Both the position numbers and the translations under genes were made by a program. Positions 1 through 6,176 of a DNA stretch of 33,710 nt are shown here, in pieces (position 1 is the first letter of the stretch; each line of letters opens with the position of its first letter). This DNA is from a virus. Under the pieces are notes generated by a model. The model was not told the origin of the DNA and made no database searches. It was given only the letters and a program-made list of their open reading frames with translations. The stretch lies in the IMG/VR virus record IMGVR_UViG_3300025162_000122, positions 1-33,710 of that record. One strand, written 5' to 3'.

Positions 1-367
1 CATCCTTCACCTTCCAGCTCTCTGTTTTCCGCACACTATACGTGTGCCTCGTTGTTTTTATACTCGTTTCATCAATATCTACCATCGCAAATGTCATGCG
101 CTCTCTGGCCGTTTCTACTGCGTTAGATAGAGTTTTCGCTCGTTTCATCCATTCATCAGCCTGCCCTTTCGCATACTCTTGCTGACCCTTGCAGTAACCA
201 ATCCATTCCGCGTAATTATCCAGCTTTTCATTGAGCGTTTCTGTGTTATCAGCCAGCAGTTCCATGATCTCAGGCGTAAGCTCTCCGCCGGTTGCAAACA
301 TCAGCTCTTCCGCCTTGTGAAACCGATTCACGATTTCATTGAGTGTTGTTTTTTGCGTTTGTTCCAT
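1..367 (-). CDS. Gp157-like phage protein, 3' end cut by window edge
   Basis: Reading frame open from an ATG at 367 to the window edge (122 codons seen, no stop). The protein begins MEQTQKTTLNEIV and is helical and charged, with a central coiled-coil stretch (LNEKLDNYAEWIGYCKGQ) followed by DIDETSIKTTRHTYSVRKT. That architecture, a helical body followed by a basic segment carrying a 'tsiKT..ysv.v.kt' pattern, is typical of the siphovirus Gp157 family, whose members sit in phage recombination/replication operons and have been linked to phage resistance in Streptococcus. The biochemical role is unclear. The gene follows the small membrane-protein gene ending at 443, separated by a hairpin-bearing leader. 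Its translation start region nearly duplicates that of the Rha gene near 2208. Family assignment is by pattern memory, so moderately sure; that it is coding is quite sure. Confidence 0.72.
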   Translation of the reverse strand, partial: MEQTQKTTLNEIVNRFHKAEELMFATGGELTPEIMELLADNTETLNEKLDNYAEWIGYCKGQQEYAKGQADEWMKRAKTLSNAVETARERMTFAMVDIDETSIKTTRHTYSVRKTESWKVKD

Positions 368-403
368 TTTTACTTTAGATTTGATTGTTTAGATGTTGCT
401 CTG

Positions 404-432
404 AAATCCCGACTCTCGCAAAGTTGGGATTT
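404..432 (-). promoter_or_regulatory. Hairpin in leader of the Gp157-like gene
   Basis: An 11-bp stem (AAATCCCGACT at 404-414 pairing with AGTTGGGATTT at 422-432, one G-U pair) encloses a 7-nt loop. It lies between the stop of the upstream gene (443) and the start of the Gp157-like gene (367). No T-run follows on either strand, so it is not a standard intrinsic terminator. It could be an mRNA-processing, stability or translation-control element. The structure is seen; the role is inferred. Confidence 0.45.
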
Positions 433-442
433 CGCTTGTTGA

Positions 443-667
443 TTAATACCAGTACTGGTTGACATTATCCCCCTCCAATTCGCTCAGCCTTTCCTGCTCC
501 CTGAAGTCATAGATCAAATAGCTAATCTTCAGGATGACAAGGATTAGGGCAATCCATAAGCCAACCATCGCACAGAAATTCATTTGCTCCCCATCGATCG
601 CGGGAACAGCAAAGAGACCAACAATCATTAGCACCATCCCCGTTTTTACCACTTCGATAGTTTTCAC
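443..667 (-). CDS. Small two-helix membrane protein
   Basis: 74 aa with a GTG start at 667, preceded by a good AAAGGAG Shine-Dalgarno. Two hydrophobic segments are visible, about residues 9-24 (GMVLMIVGLFAVPAI) and 30-52 (NFCAMVGLWIALILVILKISYLI), followed by an acidic/charged tail ending in QYWY. It lies 12 bp downstream of the secreted protein gene 680-1054 and is probably co-transcribed with it. No family is recognised. A role at the inner membrane, such as lysis modulation or exclusion, is possible but nothing in the sequence shows it. Confidence 0.6.
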   Translation of the reverse strand: MKTIEVVKTGMVLMIVGLFAVPAIDGEQMNFCAMVGLWIALILVILKISYLIYDFREQERLSELEGDNVNQYWY

Positions 668-679
668 AATTATTCTCCT

Positions 680-1054
680 TTAAAATGTTTTTGATATCCC
701 TACTGTAAACTTCCCACCATCCCTTGAGAGGTGAACGCCTCCAAGCCAAGTCCCAAGAGCCGCCCCCGCGCTCCACTCCAGCATATCGGAAAAGCTGGCG
801 TTCTTGTCCAAAAGCTCTTCTTTTCCAACGCCTATCATCGCTGGTATCACCCAGCTCACGATCGGGCTCGCTCCTTGTGTGCGTAAAGCGTAAGCAGCTC
901 CAGCCCCAAGGGCTATATGAGAAGACACCGGCACCCACGCAGGATTTCTGTTACTCCAGTCCGAAAACTGGCGGTATGAACTTTCTGCTTTTGCGCTTGC
1001 TGGATCTCCAGCTACAGCTAAGAGTCCAAGCAAAACCCATGCAATAGTCCTCAT
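680..1054 (-). CDS. Secreted/periplasmic YfiM (DUF2279)-like protein
   Basis: 124 aa. The N-terminus is a classic signal peptide (MRTIAWVLLGLLAVAGDPASA, cleavage probably after ASA). The mature part has the pattern HIALGAGAAYAL ... GVGKEELLDK ... FSDMLEWSAGAALGTWLGG, resembling YfiM/DUF2279-type proteins in which a glycine-rich helix precedes a conserved GKE..D motif and a second 'D...GA..G' helix. The start codon overlaps the stop of the 46-aa gene upstream (ATGA), implying translational coupling. An alternative frame on the same strand at 522-938 lacks any such features and was discarded. Function in the phage is unknown. Family assignment is tentative; secretion is well supported by the signal peptide. 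Confidence 0.65.
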   Translation of the reverse strand: MRTIAWVLLGLLAVAGDPASAKAESSYRQFSDWSNRNPAWVPVSSHIALGAGAAYALRTQGASPIVSWVIPAMIGVGKEELLDKNASFSDMLEWSAGAALGTWLGGVHLSRDGGKFTVGISKTF

Positions 1055-1191
1055 TCTCCATCCTCCTGCACGCGATAGCTGTTCTCTGCAAGCAAAATCT
1101 TATCATTCATAAACCTCACGATCTCAAAAACCTTCGTCTCGCGGGTCAACGCGTACCGAATTACCCCACCGATTTCCGACAAAATCTTCAT
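1051..1191 (-). CDS. 46-aa hypothetical protein
   Basis: Small gene starting at ATG 1191 with a near-perfect Shine-Dalgarno (AAGGAGGTGAT) just upstream. It runs 46 codons to a TGA that overlaps the next ATG as ATGA. The product starts MKILSEIGGVIRYALTRETK and ends ENSYRVQEDGE, with no recognisable domain. The strong SD and the 4-nt overlap with 680-1054 are the reasons to call it. It lies just after the AlpA-like gene, whose last codons contain its ribosome binding site. Confidence 0.6.
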   Translation of the reverse strand: MKILSEIGGVIRYALTRETKVFEIVRFMNDKILLAENSYRVQEDGE

Positions 1192-1409
1192 ATCACCTCC
1201 TTTTTAATTGTTGATTCGCTTTCCCACCCTCCATTTGATAGCCGGCTTATCAGGTCTTCAATGTCTGCAGACTTCCAAGCGACACTCCTAACCGATAATT
1301 TCACCGGCTTCGGATACTTTCCGTCCCGCATTCCGTTGTACCAGCTCGCCTTGCTTACCGGTATAATCCGCAGCACTTCTTGCAGGCGCATAAGTCTTAT
1401 TTCACTCAT
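1188..1409 (-). CDS. AlpA-like transcriptional regulator (excisionase-type winged helix)
   Basis: 73 aa. The sequence reads like the AlpA family: MRLQEVLRIIPVSKASWYNGMRDGKYPKPVKLS, then RSVAWKSADIEDLISRL. In this family the first helix-turn-helix contacts DNA, the 'YPKPvkLg.r.v.W...di..wi' strand-helix forms the wing, and members act as activators of excision or as small MerR/Xis-related regulators. It follows the Rha/KilAC gene and precedes the small coupled genes at 1191 and 1054. It could serve as the phage excisionase or as an early regulator; the sequence does not decide which. It is not adjacent to the integrase, which is mildly against an Xis role. Confidence 0.8.
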   Translation of the reverse strand: MSEIRLMRLQEVLRIIPVSKASWYNGMRDGKYPKPVKLSVRSVAWKSADIEDLISRLSNGGWESESTIKKEVI

Positions 1410-1415
1410 GGTTGG

Positions 1416-1629
1416 TCAGTTTTTCTTCGCTTGGATGTCGTTGCTCTTACGGTACTCGCCGATCAGCTTGTGAATGAACTGTCTCCCTTGCTCATTCCAG
1501 CAAAGCAGTTGTGCTGTGCAGATTTCTCCGTCCTTTACGTAGGTGCTGGTTTTATAGATGGTGAGCCCCTTGTCTTGATACTTTGAGTACGGAACCCATA
1601 CATTGTCGACCTTGTGAATCACTCCGAGT
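1416..1629 (-). pseudogene. Frameshifted C-terminal part of the KilAC domain of the Rha gene
   Basis: The reading frame 1416-1658 contains, from about 1629, LGVIHKVDNVWVPYSKYQDKG and continues to an ICTAQLLCWNEQGRQFIHKL segment. This is the second half of a KilAC antirepressor domain. The first half (DEVLRSDKAITATVIAKELG, then MSAVTLNQ) ends the Rha gene in the other frame. The two halves meet at about 1629. Relative to the usual '.LN.LL.ELG' pattern, roughly four residues are missing as well, so a short deletion (about 11 nt) with loss of frame fits better than a single-base slip. Independent translation from the ATG at 1658 is possible but no Shine-Dalgarno is evident. Confidence 0.6.
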
Positions 1630-2208
1630 CTGGTTGAGAGTGACGGCTGACATTCCAAGCTCTTTGGCTATCACTGTTGCTGTAATGGCTTTGTCAGACC
1701 GCAGAACCTCATCGTAATAGTCAACCTTCGGGGCTGCTATGGCGGCTTCGTGCGCTTGGAGAAGGATTCTTTCTTGCTGGATTTCGTTTTGTTGTTGCAG
1801 CGCCTTCACATCTTCCTGCAAGAAGCACATCGCCTGCATGATTTGCTCTTGGCGTGATAGGACTTTAGTTGGTGGAGTGATATGGCTTATTGTTTTTCGC
1901 ATTTCGTGAAAAGCCCAAACCAACTCCCGCTTGAATGACATCGCTTCTTTCCCTGTGAATGATAGCGTCACCAACATTGCTGCGCTTTCAGTGAGTTCGT
2001 ACATCTTCCTCATCTCACCCTTAGCATCGCGGTATTCAACCGTCTTTATTTCGTGCCGGTTGAATTCTTCTGCATAATGCCCTGATTCTATTGACTGCAG
2101 TACAACTTTATGCCCTTTTTTAAATAGTCCAGCAATCCGTAATGAATCCGTGACCGGTATTCCATCAGGTCTCATTATTACCAGACCATCAATTTGTGTT
2201 TGTTCCAT
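1552..2208 (-). CDS. rha: Rha-family antirepressor with truncated KilAC domain
   Basis: 218 aa. Residues about 8-110 match the phage Rha (pRha) N-terminal domain: VTDSLRIAGLFKKGHKVVLQ, a YELTESAAMLVTLSFTGKEA segment and FKRELVWAFHEM. A predicted coiled coil follows (residues 120-155, QEDVKALQQQNEIQQERI), then the first half of a KilAC DNA-binding domain. After LNQ the frame runs into unrelated sequence (TRSDSQGRQCMGS...) while the true KilAC continuation lies in another frame (1416-1629). Rha proteins act in phage regulation and interfere with growth in IHF-deficient hosts; KilAC domains bind DNA in antirepressors. The start at 2208 is supported by the conserved domain position. Its leader closely resembles that of the Gp157-like gene. 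Confidence 0.85.
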   Translation of the reverse strand: MEQTQIDGLVIMRPDGIPVTDSLRIAGLFKKGHKVVLQSIESGHYAEEFNRHEIKTVEYRDAKGEMRKMYELTESAAMLVTLSFTGKEAMSFKRELVWAFHEMRKTISHITPPTKVLSRQEQIMQAMCFLQEDVKALQQQNEIQQERILLQAHEAAIAAPKVDYYDEVLRSDKAITATVIAKELGMSAVTLNQTRSDSQGRQCMGSVLKVSRQGAHHL

Positions 2209-2250
2209 TTTTTTGTACCTTTGATTTGATTGTTACTGATCTCCGTTTTG

Positions 2251-2475
2251 TTACCTACTCATGACTTGCCCGGCGTTCCCGCGTCGGGTTTTGTCTTTTC
2301 CGCCAAGCACCAAATAATCATTCGCCCCTGTTTGCAAAACAGTAAACTTCCCAGCTCTCAAGTCCTCAAGAATCGCTTTCCTATCAGACTGTAACCTTGC
2401 CTCAATTGACACCATCGGCTGATGCCTTGAGTGCAGCGTTATCATTTTCTTTTTCTTCTCATCGCCAGTGTTCAT
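2251..2475 (-). CDS. Hypothetical protein, 74 aa
   Basis: Starts MNTGDEKKKKMITLHSR at ATG 2475, preceded by a strong Shine-Dalgarno (AAAAGGAGGTAAAAGAA). The middle contains LQSDRKAILEDLRAGKFTVLQTG, a plausible helix followed by a strand, and the C-terminus is basic (KDKTRRGNAGQ). No family is recognised. It sits between two other small genes in the early block. The strong ribosome binding site is the main reason to call it; function is unknown. Confidence 0.6.
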   Translation of the reverse strand: MNTGDEKKKKMITLHSRHQPMVSIEARLQSDRKAILEDLRAGKFTVLQTGANDYLVLGGKDKTRRGNAGQVMSR

Positions 2476-2490
2476 TTCTTTTACCTCCTT

Positions 2491-2730
2491 TTAGTTGATG
2501 CTTGCTTTAAGTTTTCGGAACTCTTCCTTTTTTTCCTGTTTTTCCCGCAAAAGCCTTTCATTTATCTCAATGGCAAGACGAAACGTATCAACATGTGACT
2601 CCTCCCTAAGCCGTTTAGATATGGCGTTATCAGTGACTTTTTCGCCGTAAATCTCACGTCTCAGCCGCCCAACTTCTTTTATTAAACCCTTTTGCCATTT
2701 GCGGGAATATTTCATTTTTACTTCTGGCAT
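2491..2730 (-). CDS. Basic helical hypothetical protein
   Basis: 79 aa (74 if the second Met at codon 6 is used), strongly basic and mostly helical. It contains KGLIKEVGRLRREIYGEK, an AISKRLREESHVDTFRLAIEI stretch and a charged coiled-coil C-terminus (ERLLREKQEKKEEFRKL). No family is recognised; a nucleic-acid-binding role is possible from charge alone. It is the first gene after a 147-bp intergenic gap holding a consensus -10 box, so it probably starts a transcript that continues into 2251-2475 and the Rha gene. Confidence 0.55.
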   Translation of the reverse strand: MPEVKMKYSRKWQKGLIKEVGRLRREIYGEKVTDNAISKRLREESHVDTFRLAIEINERLLREKQEKKEEFRKLKASIN

Positions 2731-2851
2731 GTTTCTGGCTTATATTTTTCATATTCGTTTCTTGTTACAGTGGTAATTTATGCAAATTGTATAAAAAAAC
2801 AAAGAAATTTGAACCTCATACCTCCCCCTTTTTAAGTTGATAATCCACAGC

Positions 2852-2857
2852 ATTATA
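2852..2857 (-). promoter_or_regulatory. Candidate promoter -10 box upstream of the Rha block
   Basis: A perfect TATAAT on the minus strand at 2857-2852 lies in the 147-bp gap between 2878 and 2730, upstream of the gene starting at 2730. No good -35 is found at 17 bp; the closest is TTGTAG at about 20 bp. The gap also holds an A/T-rich stretch and a GGGGGAGG Shine-Dalgarno directly before a 13-codon frame (MRFKFLCFFIQFA), which may be a leader peptide or chance. Confidence 0.4.
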
Positions 2858-2877
2858 CGCCTATCTGCAGGTTTTTA

Positions 2878-3105
2878 CTACAAGACCGCTTTTTCGCGCC
2901 TCAATTTGAGCTTACCCACAGTCCCAGGCGCATACAACACACGACCGTAAAAGAGGGCCCAGTCTTCACCCTCAACCAGCACCGGTTCACTCACATACTC
3001 TTTTCCGCCTTGCCTTTGCGTCTGCCCTCGCCGCAGGAAGCGCAGGTTTTGGCGGGTGTAGCCTGTCGCTTCGCAAAGCTCTTTTTCCGTGACTGTGAAT
3101 TTCAT
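2878..3105 (-). CDS. Small HTH-like DNA-binding protein
   Basis: 75 aa. The N-terminus MKFTVTEKELCEATGYTRQN followed by LRFLRRG has the shape of a helix-turn-helix of the excisionase/MerR-like type ('teke l.e.tGysrqnL..lR.G'). A region that looks like a wing follows (GGKEYVSEPVLVEGEDWALF, then YAPGTVGKLKLRR). The start at 3105 overlaps the stop of the upstream gene (ATGA), so the two are translationally coupled. A DNA-binding role is inferred from the motif; it could also be a recombination directionality factor, a role left open by the AlpA-like gene. Confidence 0.6.
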   Translation of the reverse strand: MKFTVTEKELCEATGYTRQNLRFLRRGQTQRQGGKEYVSEPVLVEGEDWALFYGRVLYAPGTVGKLKLRREKAVL

Positions 3106-3743
3106 AATTCAAAAGCGTTTATTACTTCCCTTAATTTTCCTGCCGATTCTTTTTCGTTCGGAACTAAGTGATTTTTGCTTTGTATTGGCAACCGAGCCTC
3201 CACCATCTCTTCCTCTGTCAACCTCGCTCCCATAGCCTTTTCCGCGCTCTCATACCAAATCACCCAGCCGGGTGAGCAATCAATATCAGTTTTTTTAATA
3301 TCTCCACCTCTGACGCCATACGGCAGCTCAACCAACCCACCGCCATCAGGTAACACAATCAAATCAGTAGCGATATCCCCTCTATGCTCTTGTTTCCCGC
3401 TCCAAGTAGTAGCGATGGAGGGGTGCAGGTTTTTTGTGTGTCCGCTCCAGTGCCCTCCGTGAGAATAATTACGTTTGTAATCTCCACGGCTGTAGATTGG
3501 AGTCCAGCAGCCTCCGGAAAAACGCTCACGTTGCTCATCCTCTTCTTCTTCAGTCAATTCCTCTCCGGTATATCTGCATCTACCATCAGTATCATATTGT
3601 AGCATTGGCCCGGAGTCTTTTGTCCCGATGTAGATGCGTATAAGCTTGTTATCTCTCTCCCTATACTCCATTGCGATATATACGCCTTCCGCTATCTGTC
3701 CATCTCTCCGCTTTTGGCTGGATATTAAGTCTTGTACGCTCAT
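3102..3743 (-). CDS. Hypothetical protein, 213 aa, unknown family
   Basis: Start chosen at the ATG at 3743 (MSVQDLISSQKRRDGQIAEG) because it overlaps the upstream stop as ATGA; the longer frame to 3776 would add 11 residues inside the neighbour. Visible features are a strand-rich N-terminus (VYIAMEYRERDNKLIRIYIG), an acidic helix (GEELTEEEEDEQRERF), a His/Gly/aromatic-rich middle (YSHGGHWSGHTKNLHPS), and a second half with IATDLIVLPDGGGLVELPYG and GWVIWYESAEKAMGARL. I recognise no family. It is coupled at both ends to neighbours, so it belongs to a small-gene early operon. Confidence 0.65.
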   Translation of the reverse strand: MSVQDLISSQKRRDGQIAEGVYIAMEYRERDNKLIRIYIGTKDSGPMLQYDTDGRCRYTGEELTEEEEDEQRERFSGGCWTPIYSRGDYKRNYSHGGHWSGHTKNLHPSIATTWSGKQEHRGDIATDLIVLPDGGGLVELPYGVRGGDIKKTDIDCSPGWVIWYESAEKAMGARLTEEEMVEARLPIQSKNHLVPNEKESAGKLREVINAFEL

Positions 3744-4180
3744 GATACCCTCCCGTTTTTGTCGCACACATACCAAGTCCCTTCGCCGATTTGGTCATCA
3801 TCCATCTGCTCAAAGTCCGCTTGTGCATCAAAAATGGGCACCGGTACACCTAGATCCCCATCTCCATAAGTCACGTACTCTGCGCCTTCCAGAGCCTTCC
3901 CGCGTATCGCTTCAGCTATCTTTTCACCACGCGTAAGTGAGAGCGGAACCTCAAAGTCATGATACCAGTCGTCTGTCGTCGGGATTTCTCCGGCGTCTAA
4001 TCTCGCCTGCATCGCCTTGCAGACTGACAAGATATCTTTGGCTTCAGCGTACGTTATATCAATGCTGATGCCGATAGCGTAATCCATAACAGTCTCTACG
4101 CTTGCAAGATTTGCAGCTCTGTACTCTGCCGCCGCAGGATCCATGATTCCTTGTGCTACGATCAATTTGTTGCTTTTCAT
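3740..4180 (-). CDS. Hypothetical protein, 146 aa
   Basis: Starts MKSNKLIVAQGIMDPAAAEY at 4180 with Shine-Dalgarno AAGGAG in its leader, and ends in a 4-nt overlap with the next gene. The protein is acidic and helical in its first half (AEAKDILSVCKAMQARLDAG), with a C-terminal part GEGTWYVCDKNGRVS. Its leader carries a small GAAA-loop hairpin that is duplicated before the preceding gene (see the features at 4203 and 4406). No family recognised. Confidence 0.6.
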   Translation of the reverse strand: MKSNKLIVAQGIMDPAAAEYRAANLASVETVMDYAIGISIDITYAEAKDILSVCKAMQARLDAGEIPTTDDWYHDFEVPLSLTRGEKIAEAIRGKALEGAEYVTYGDGDLGVPVPIFDAQADFEQMDDDQIGEGTWYVCDKNGRVS

Positions 4181-4202
4181 GATATTCTCCTTGTTAAGTT
4201 AT

Positions 4203-4216
4203 GCGGGGTTTCCCCC
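4203..4216 (-). repeat. GAAA-tetraloop hairpin leader, copy 1
   Basis: On the minus strand GGGG-GAAA-CCCC, followed by GCATAACTTAACAAGGAG, lies between the 49-aa gene (ends 4235) and the 146-aa gene (starts 4180). It is nearly duplicated at 4406-4421, where the stem is two pairs longer. The tetraloop and placement just before the Shine-Dalgarno are seen; a translation or mRNA-stability role is inferred. Confidence 0.4.
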
Positions 4217-4234
4217 TATTTTGTGATTTCAGAT

Positions 4235-4384
4235 TTAATATGACCGGTGCGCGTTTTCGATACTCATAAATTCAGCACCCCCTGTTGACAGGTTGTTCAT
4301 GTCATAACCTTTTTCCTTCACGTCAATCACAAGATAAGTCCAGTGCCCAATCTTTATCTTATCCCCAACTTTATACCTTTTCAT
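4235..4384 (-). CDS. 49-aa hypothetical protein
   Basis: ATG at 4384 preceded by a GGAGACGGAG Shine-Dalgarno, stop TAA at 4235. The product begins MKRYKVGDKIKIGHWTYLVI and ends SIENAHRSY. The 'y.vGdkikIg.wtylVidv' start suggests a small beta-barrel or SH3-like fold, but no family is assigned. It fills the otherwise empty stretch between 4180 and 4431 and is flanked by the two copies of the hairpin leader. Confidence 0.55.
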   Translation of the reverse strand: MKRYKVGDKIKIGHWTYLVIDVKEKGYDMNNLSTGGAEFMSIENAHRSY

Positions 4385-4405
4385 CTCCGTCTCCGTTTAA
4401 GTTTG

Positions 4406-4421
4406 CGGGGTTTCCCCCGCT
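4406..4421 (-). repeat. GAAA-tetraloop hairpin leader, copy 2
   Basis: GCGGGG-GAAA-CCCCGC, a perfect 6-bp stem with a GAAA loop on the minus strand, followed by AAACTTAAACGGAG, the ribosome binding region of the 49-aa gene. It repeats the arrangement at 4203-4216. There is no T-run, so it is not an intrinsic terminator. Confidence 0.45.
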
Positions 4422-4430
4422 TTTGGTTGG

Positions 4431-4631
4431 TTAGTTATGTAGACTGTCTGATATCGCTTTCCATGAGCATTCATAGACTAATTCTACACCCATAAAAGTT
4501 TTCCCCTCATAAAATCCCTCTGACTCAACAAGCTCAACCAACGTAGTATCAACAGCATATTTTTCGCTTTGGCTAAGCATTAAGTATTCTTCTTTTGTCA
4601 TCTTTGCGATCGCTGCGTAATCCTGTGTCAT
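4431..4631 (-). CDS. Hypothetical protein, 66 aa
   Basis: Start chosen at ATG 4631 (MTQDYAAIAKMTKEEYLMLS), which has an ACGGAGATC Shine-Dalgarno; the upstream Met at 4661 has none. The protein is acidic and helical, with KYAVDTTLVELVESEGFYEG and a C-terminal GVELVYECSWKAISDSL. No family recognised. It is the first gene after the integrase and its upstream region has a candidate promoter and a long inverted repeat (4675-4722). Confidence 0.55.
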   Translation of the reverse strand: MTQDYAAIAKMTKEEYLMLSQSEKYAVDTTLVELVESEGFYEGKTFMGVELVYECSWKAISDSLHN

Positions 4632-4674
4632 TTTCGATCTCCGTTTTGTTGTTTGTCTCAATTACCCACTGATT

Positions 4675-4722
4675 AAATATGCACAATATTATTTTAATTT
4701 GCAACATGTAAATTAAAATAAT
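4675..4722 (-). promoter_or_regulatory. Candidate early promoter with operator-like inverted repeat
   Basis: A perfect 13-bp inverted repeat (ATTATTTTAATTT at 4688-4700 and its complement at 4710-4722, 9-nt spacer) lies in the 108-bp A/T-rich gap between the integrase stop (4770) and the next start. On the minus strand a TTGCAA box falls in the spacer/right arm, and a CATATT box follows 17 bp later, giving a plausible sigma-70 promoter for the early operon overlapped by a repressor operator. The repeat could instead act as a terminator after int, but its stem has no G/C and no T-run follows. Confidence 0.45.
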
Positions 4723-4769
4723 GCAAAATAATATCAGAAAATGAAAAATAACCTGATAAAAGTAGCGTA

Positions 4770-6041
4770 TTATTTCCCCTTGATCTCATCAAGATAATCC
4801 GCCCAAACCTGCATTATTTTTACCCTCTCTGTCAAGTGCTTTGATCTGTTGTAAGCAGATCCGAGCCGATCAGGCACGCGGTGCCCTAATTGCGCCTCAA
4901 TCGCGTCAGGCGAGAAGTTGAGCGTTTCGTGAAGCATCGTACGAGCAGTGGCGCGAAATCCATGGCCACAAACGGTTTCTCCGTCCCATCCCATTGTACG
5001 CAATGCCTGGTTGACCGTATTACCGGACATAACACGCGATGCAGCGCGTCCAGGGAAAACATATTGACTGCGACCGGTAAACGGATGGAGCTCTTTGAGT
5101 ATAGCAACGGCTTGCTTTGAGAGCGGCACAGCATGCACTTGCCCTTTTCTTTTCGCCTTCTCTTTCACAGTGAGCTTTGTATCCTCTGCTGGAAGATTCC
5201 AGATCCCCGCGCCGAGATCCACGTCGGCCCACTTCGCGTTTCTCAGCTCCCCTGGGCGTACAAAAAGCACCGGGGCGAGCCGTAGGGCGCACTTGACCAC
5301 GAAAGAACCGGCATAGGTGTCGATATCGGCAAGCAGGCGCCCAAACTCTTTCGGATCCAGAATCGCCGGCATATTCCTCTTGATTGGCATTTTAAGCGCC
5401 TTCCCGAGGCCGGCGGCGGGGTTATTCGTCACACCGGAGGTGTCACTTATCAGCGCGAAAGCGTAAATCTGACCGATGATTGTTTTTATCCGGTGCGCTG
5501 TTTCAAATGCCTGGCGCGACTCGACAATGCGCAAAGCGTCGAGCACGTCCCGTGTTGTTATGGCGGATATGAGCTTACTTCCAAGTGTCGGCAGGATATC
5601 CCTCTTCAGTCGCGATAATACCGTCCTTGCATGCCCTTCTGTCCATTCCGTCGACGCAACCCTGTACCACTGCATAGCGATCTTTTCAAGCGTATTTTCA
5701 GTGATCTCTTGCTCGATCCTTTCAGTGGACGCGATTCTCTTTTTATCTTCTTGCGGGTCCACCCCGTCGGCAAGCAATCCTCTTGCAGCGTCTCTCTTTT
5801 CTCTTGCTCTCGCAAGGCTCACTATCGGATAAGCACCAAAAGAAATCTTTTTTGATTTTCCGTTAAAGGTATACTTGAGTCTCCATAGCTTTGACTCCGG
5901 AAGCGGCAAGCCTTCATCGGTAAATATTCTTGGAGGGATATACAAGAAAAGGCCTCCGCCATCAAACAAAGTTCCGGCCTTATCTCCAGCCTTAAAAGCC
6001 TTTATTTTTGCGTCGGTTAAAGGGACGATCTTCTTAGGCAT
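4770..6041 (-). CDS. int: P4-type tyrosine integrase
   Basis: 423 aa from the ATG at 6041 (MPKKIVPLTDAKIKAFKAGD), the usual start of DUF4102/P4-type integrases; a longer frame begins at a TTG at 6101. Residues about 1-90 form the DUF4102 arm-binding domain (LFDGGGLFLYIPP, KSKKISFGAYP), about 100-210 the SAM-like core-binding domain, and about 225-410 the catalytic domain. The catalytic residues are visible: R262 in FVRPGELR, H360 and R363 in HGFRATART, H387 in LGHRVPD and nucleophile Y397 in YNRS. It catalyses site-specific recombination between attP and attB. The putative att core lies about 200 bp upstream of the start, as is normal for this group, and many family members use tRNA or tmRNA 3' ends. 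Confidence 0.96.
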   Translation of the reverse strand: MPKKIVPLTDAKIKAFKAGDKAGTLFDGGGLFLYIPPRIFTDEGLPLPESKLWRLKYTFNGKSKKISFGAYPIVSLARAREKRDAARGLLADGVDPQEDKKRIASTERIEQEITENTLEKIAMQWYRVASTEWTEGHARTVLSRLKRDILPTLGSKLISAITTRDVLDALRIVESRQAFETAHRIKTIIGQIYAFALISDTSGVTNNPAAGLGKALKMPIKRNMPAILDPKEFGRLLADIDTYAGSFVVKCALRLAPVLFVRPGELRNAKWADVDLGAGIWNLPAEDTKLTVKEKAKRKGQVHAVPLSKQAVAILKELHPFTGRSQYVFPGRAASRVMSGNTVNQALRTMGWDGETVCGHGFRATARTMLHETLNFSPDAIEAQLGHRVPDRLGSAYNRSKHLTERVKIMQVWADYLDEIKGK

Positions 6042-6072
6042 GAGTACACTTCTTGGAGGTTTTGGGTACCTT

Positions 6073-6101
6073 TTTAAAATCAGAAAGCGGTATGCAGTCA
6101 A
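6073..6101 (-). promoter_or_regulatory. Putative int promoter
   Basis: On the minus strand a TTGACT box (6101-6096) is followed after 17 bp by TTTAAA (6078-6073), about 32 bp upstream of the int ATG. GGTACCT direct repeats flank it at 6065-6071 and 6116-6122, which suggests that integrase or an accessory factor could bind across it. Box spacing is ideal, the -10 match is moderate. Confidence 0.5.
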
Positions 6102-6176
6102 TGGCTCCCATTAAAGGTACCTAAAATAGGTGGAACCCGCTATACTTTGTTGTGCTTTATTAGACCATAAAAAAGC

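Noticed and set aside
179-442. Plus-strand 87-aa frame at the left end
   Set aside because: It lies antisense to the Gp157-like gene, which has coding composition and a start matching the Rha leader.
522-938. Minus-strand 138-aa frame overlapping the signal-peptide protein
   Set aside because: Trp/Arg-rich composition typical of an out-of-frame shadow; the competing frame has a signal peptide and translational coupling.
2775-2830. 13-codon leader peptide after GGGGGAGG
   Set aside because: The Shine-Dalgarno is only one base from the ATG, so efficient initiation is doubtful; mentioned only under the promoter entry.
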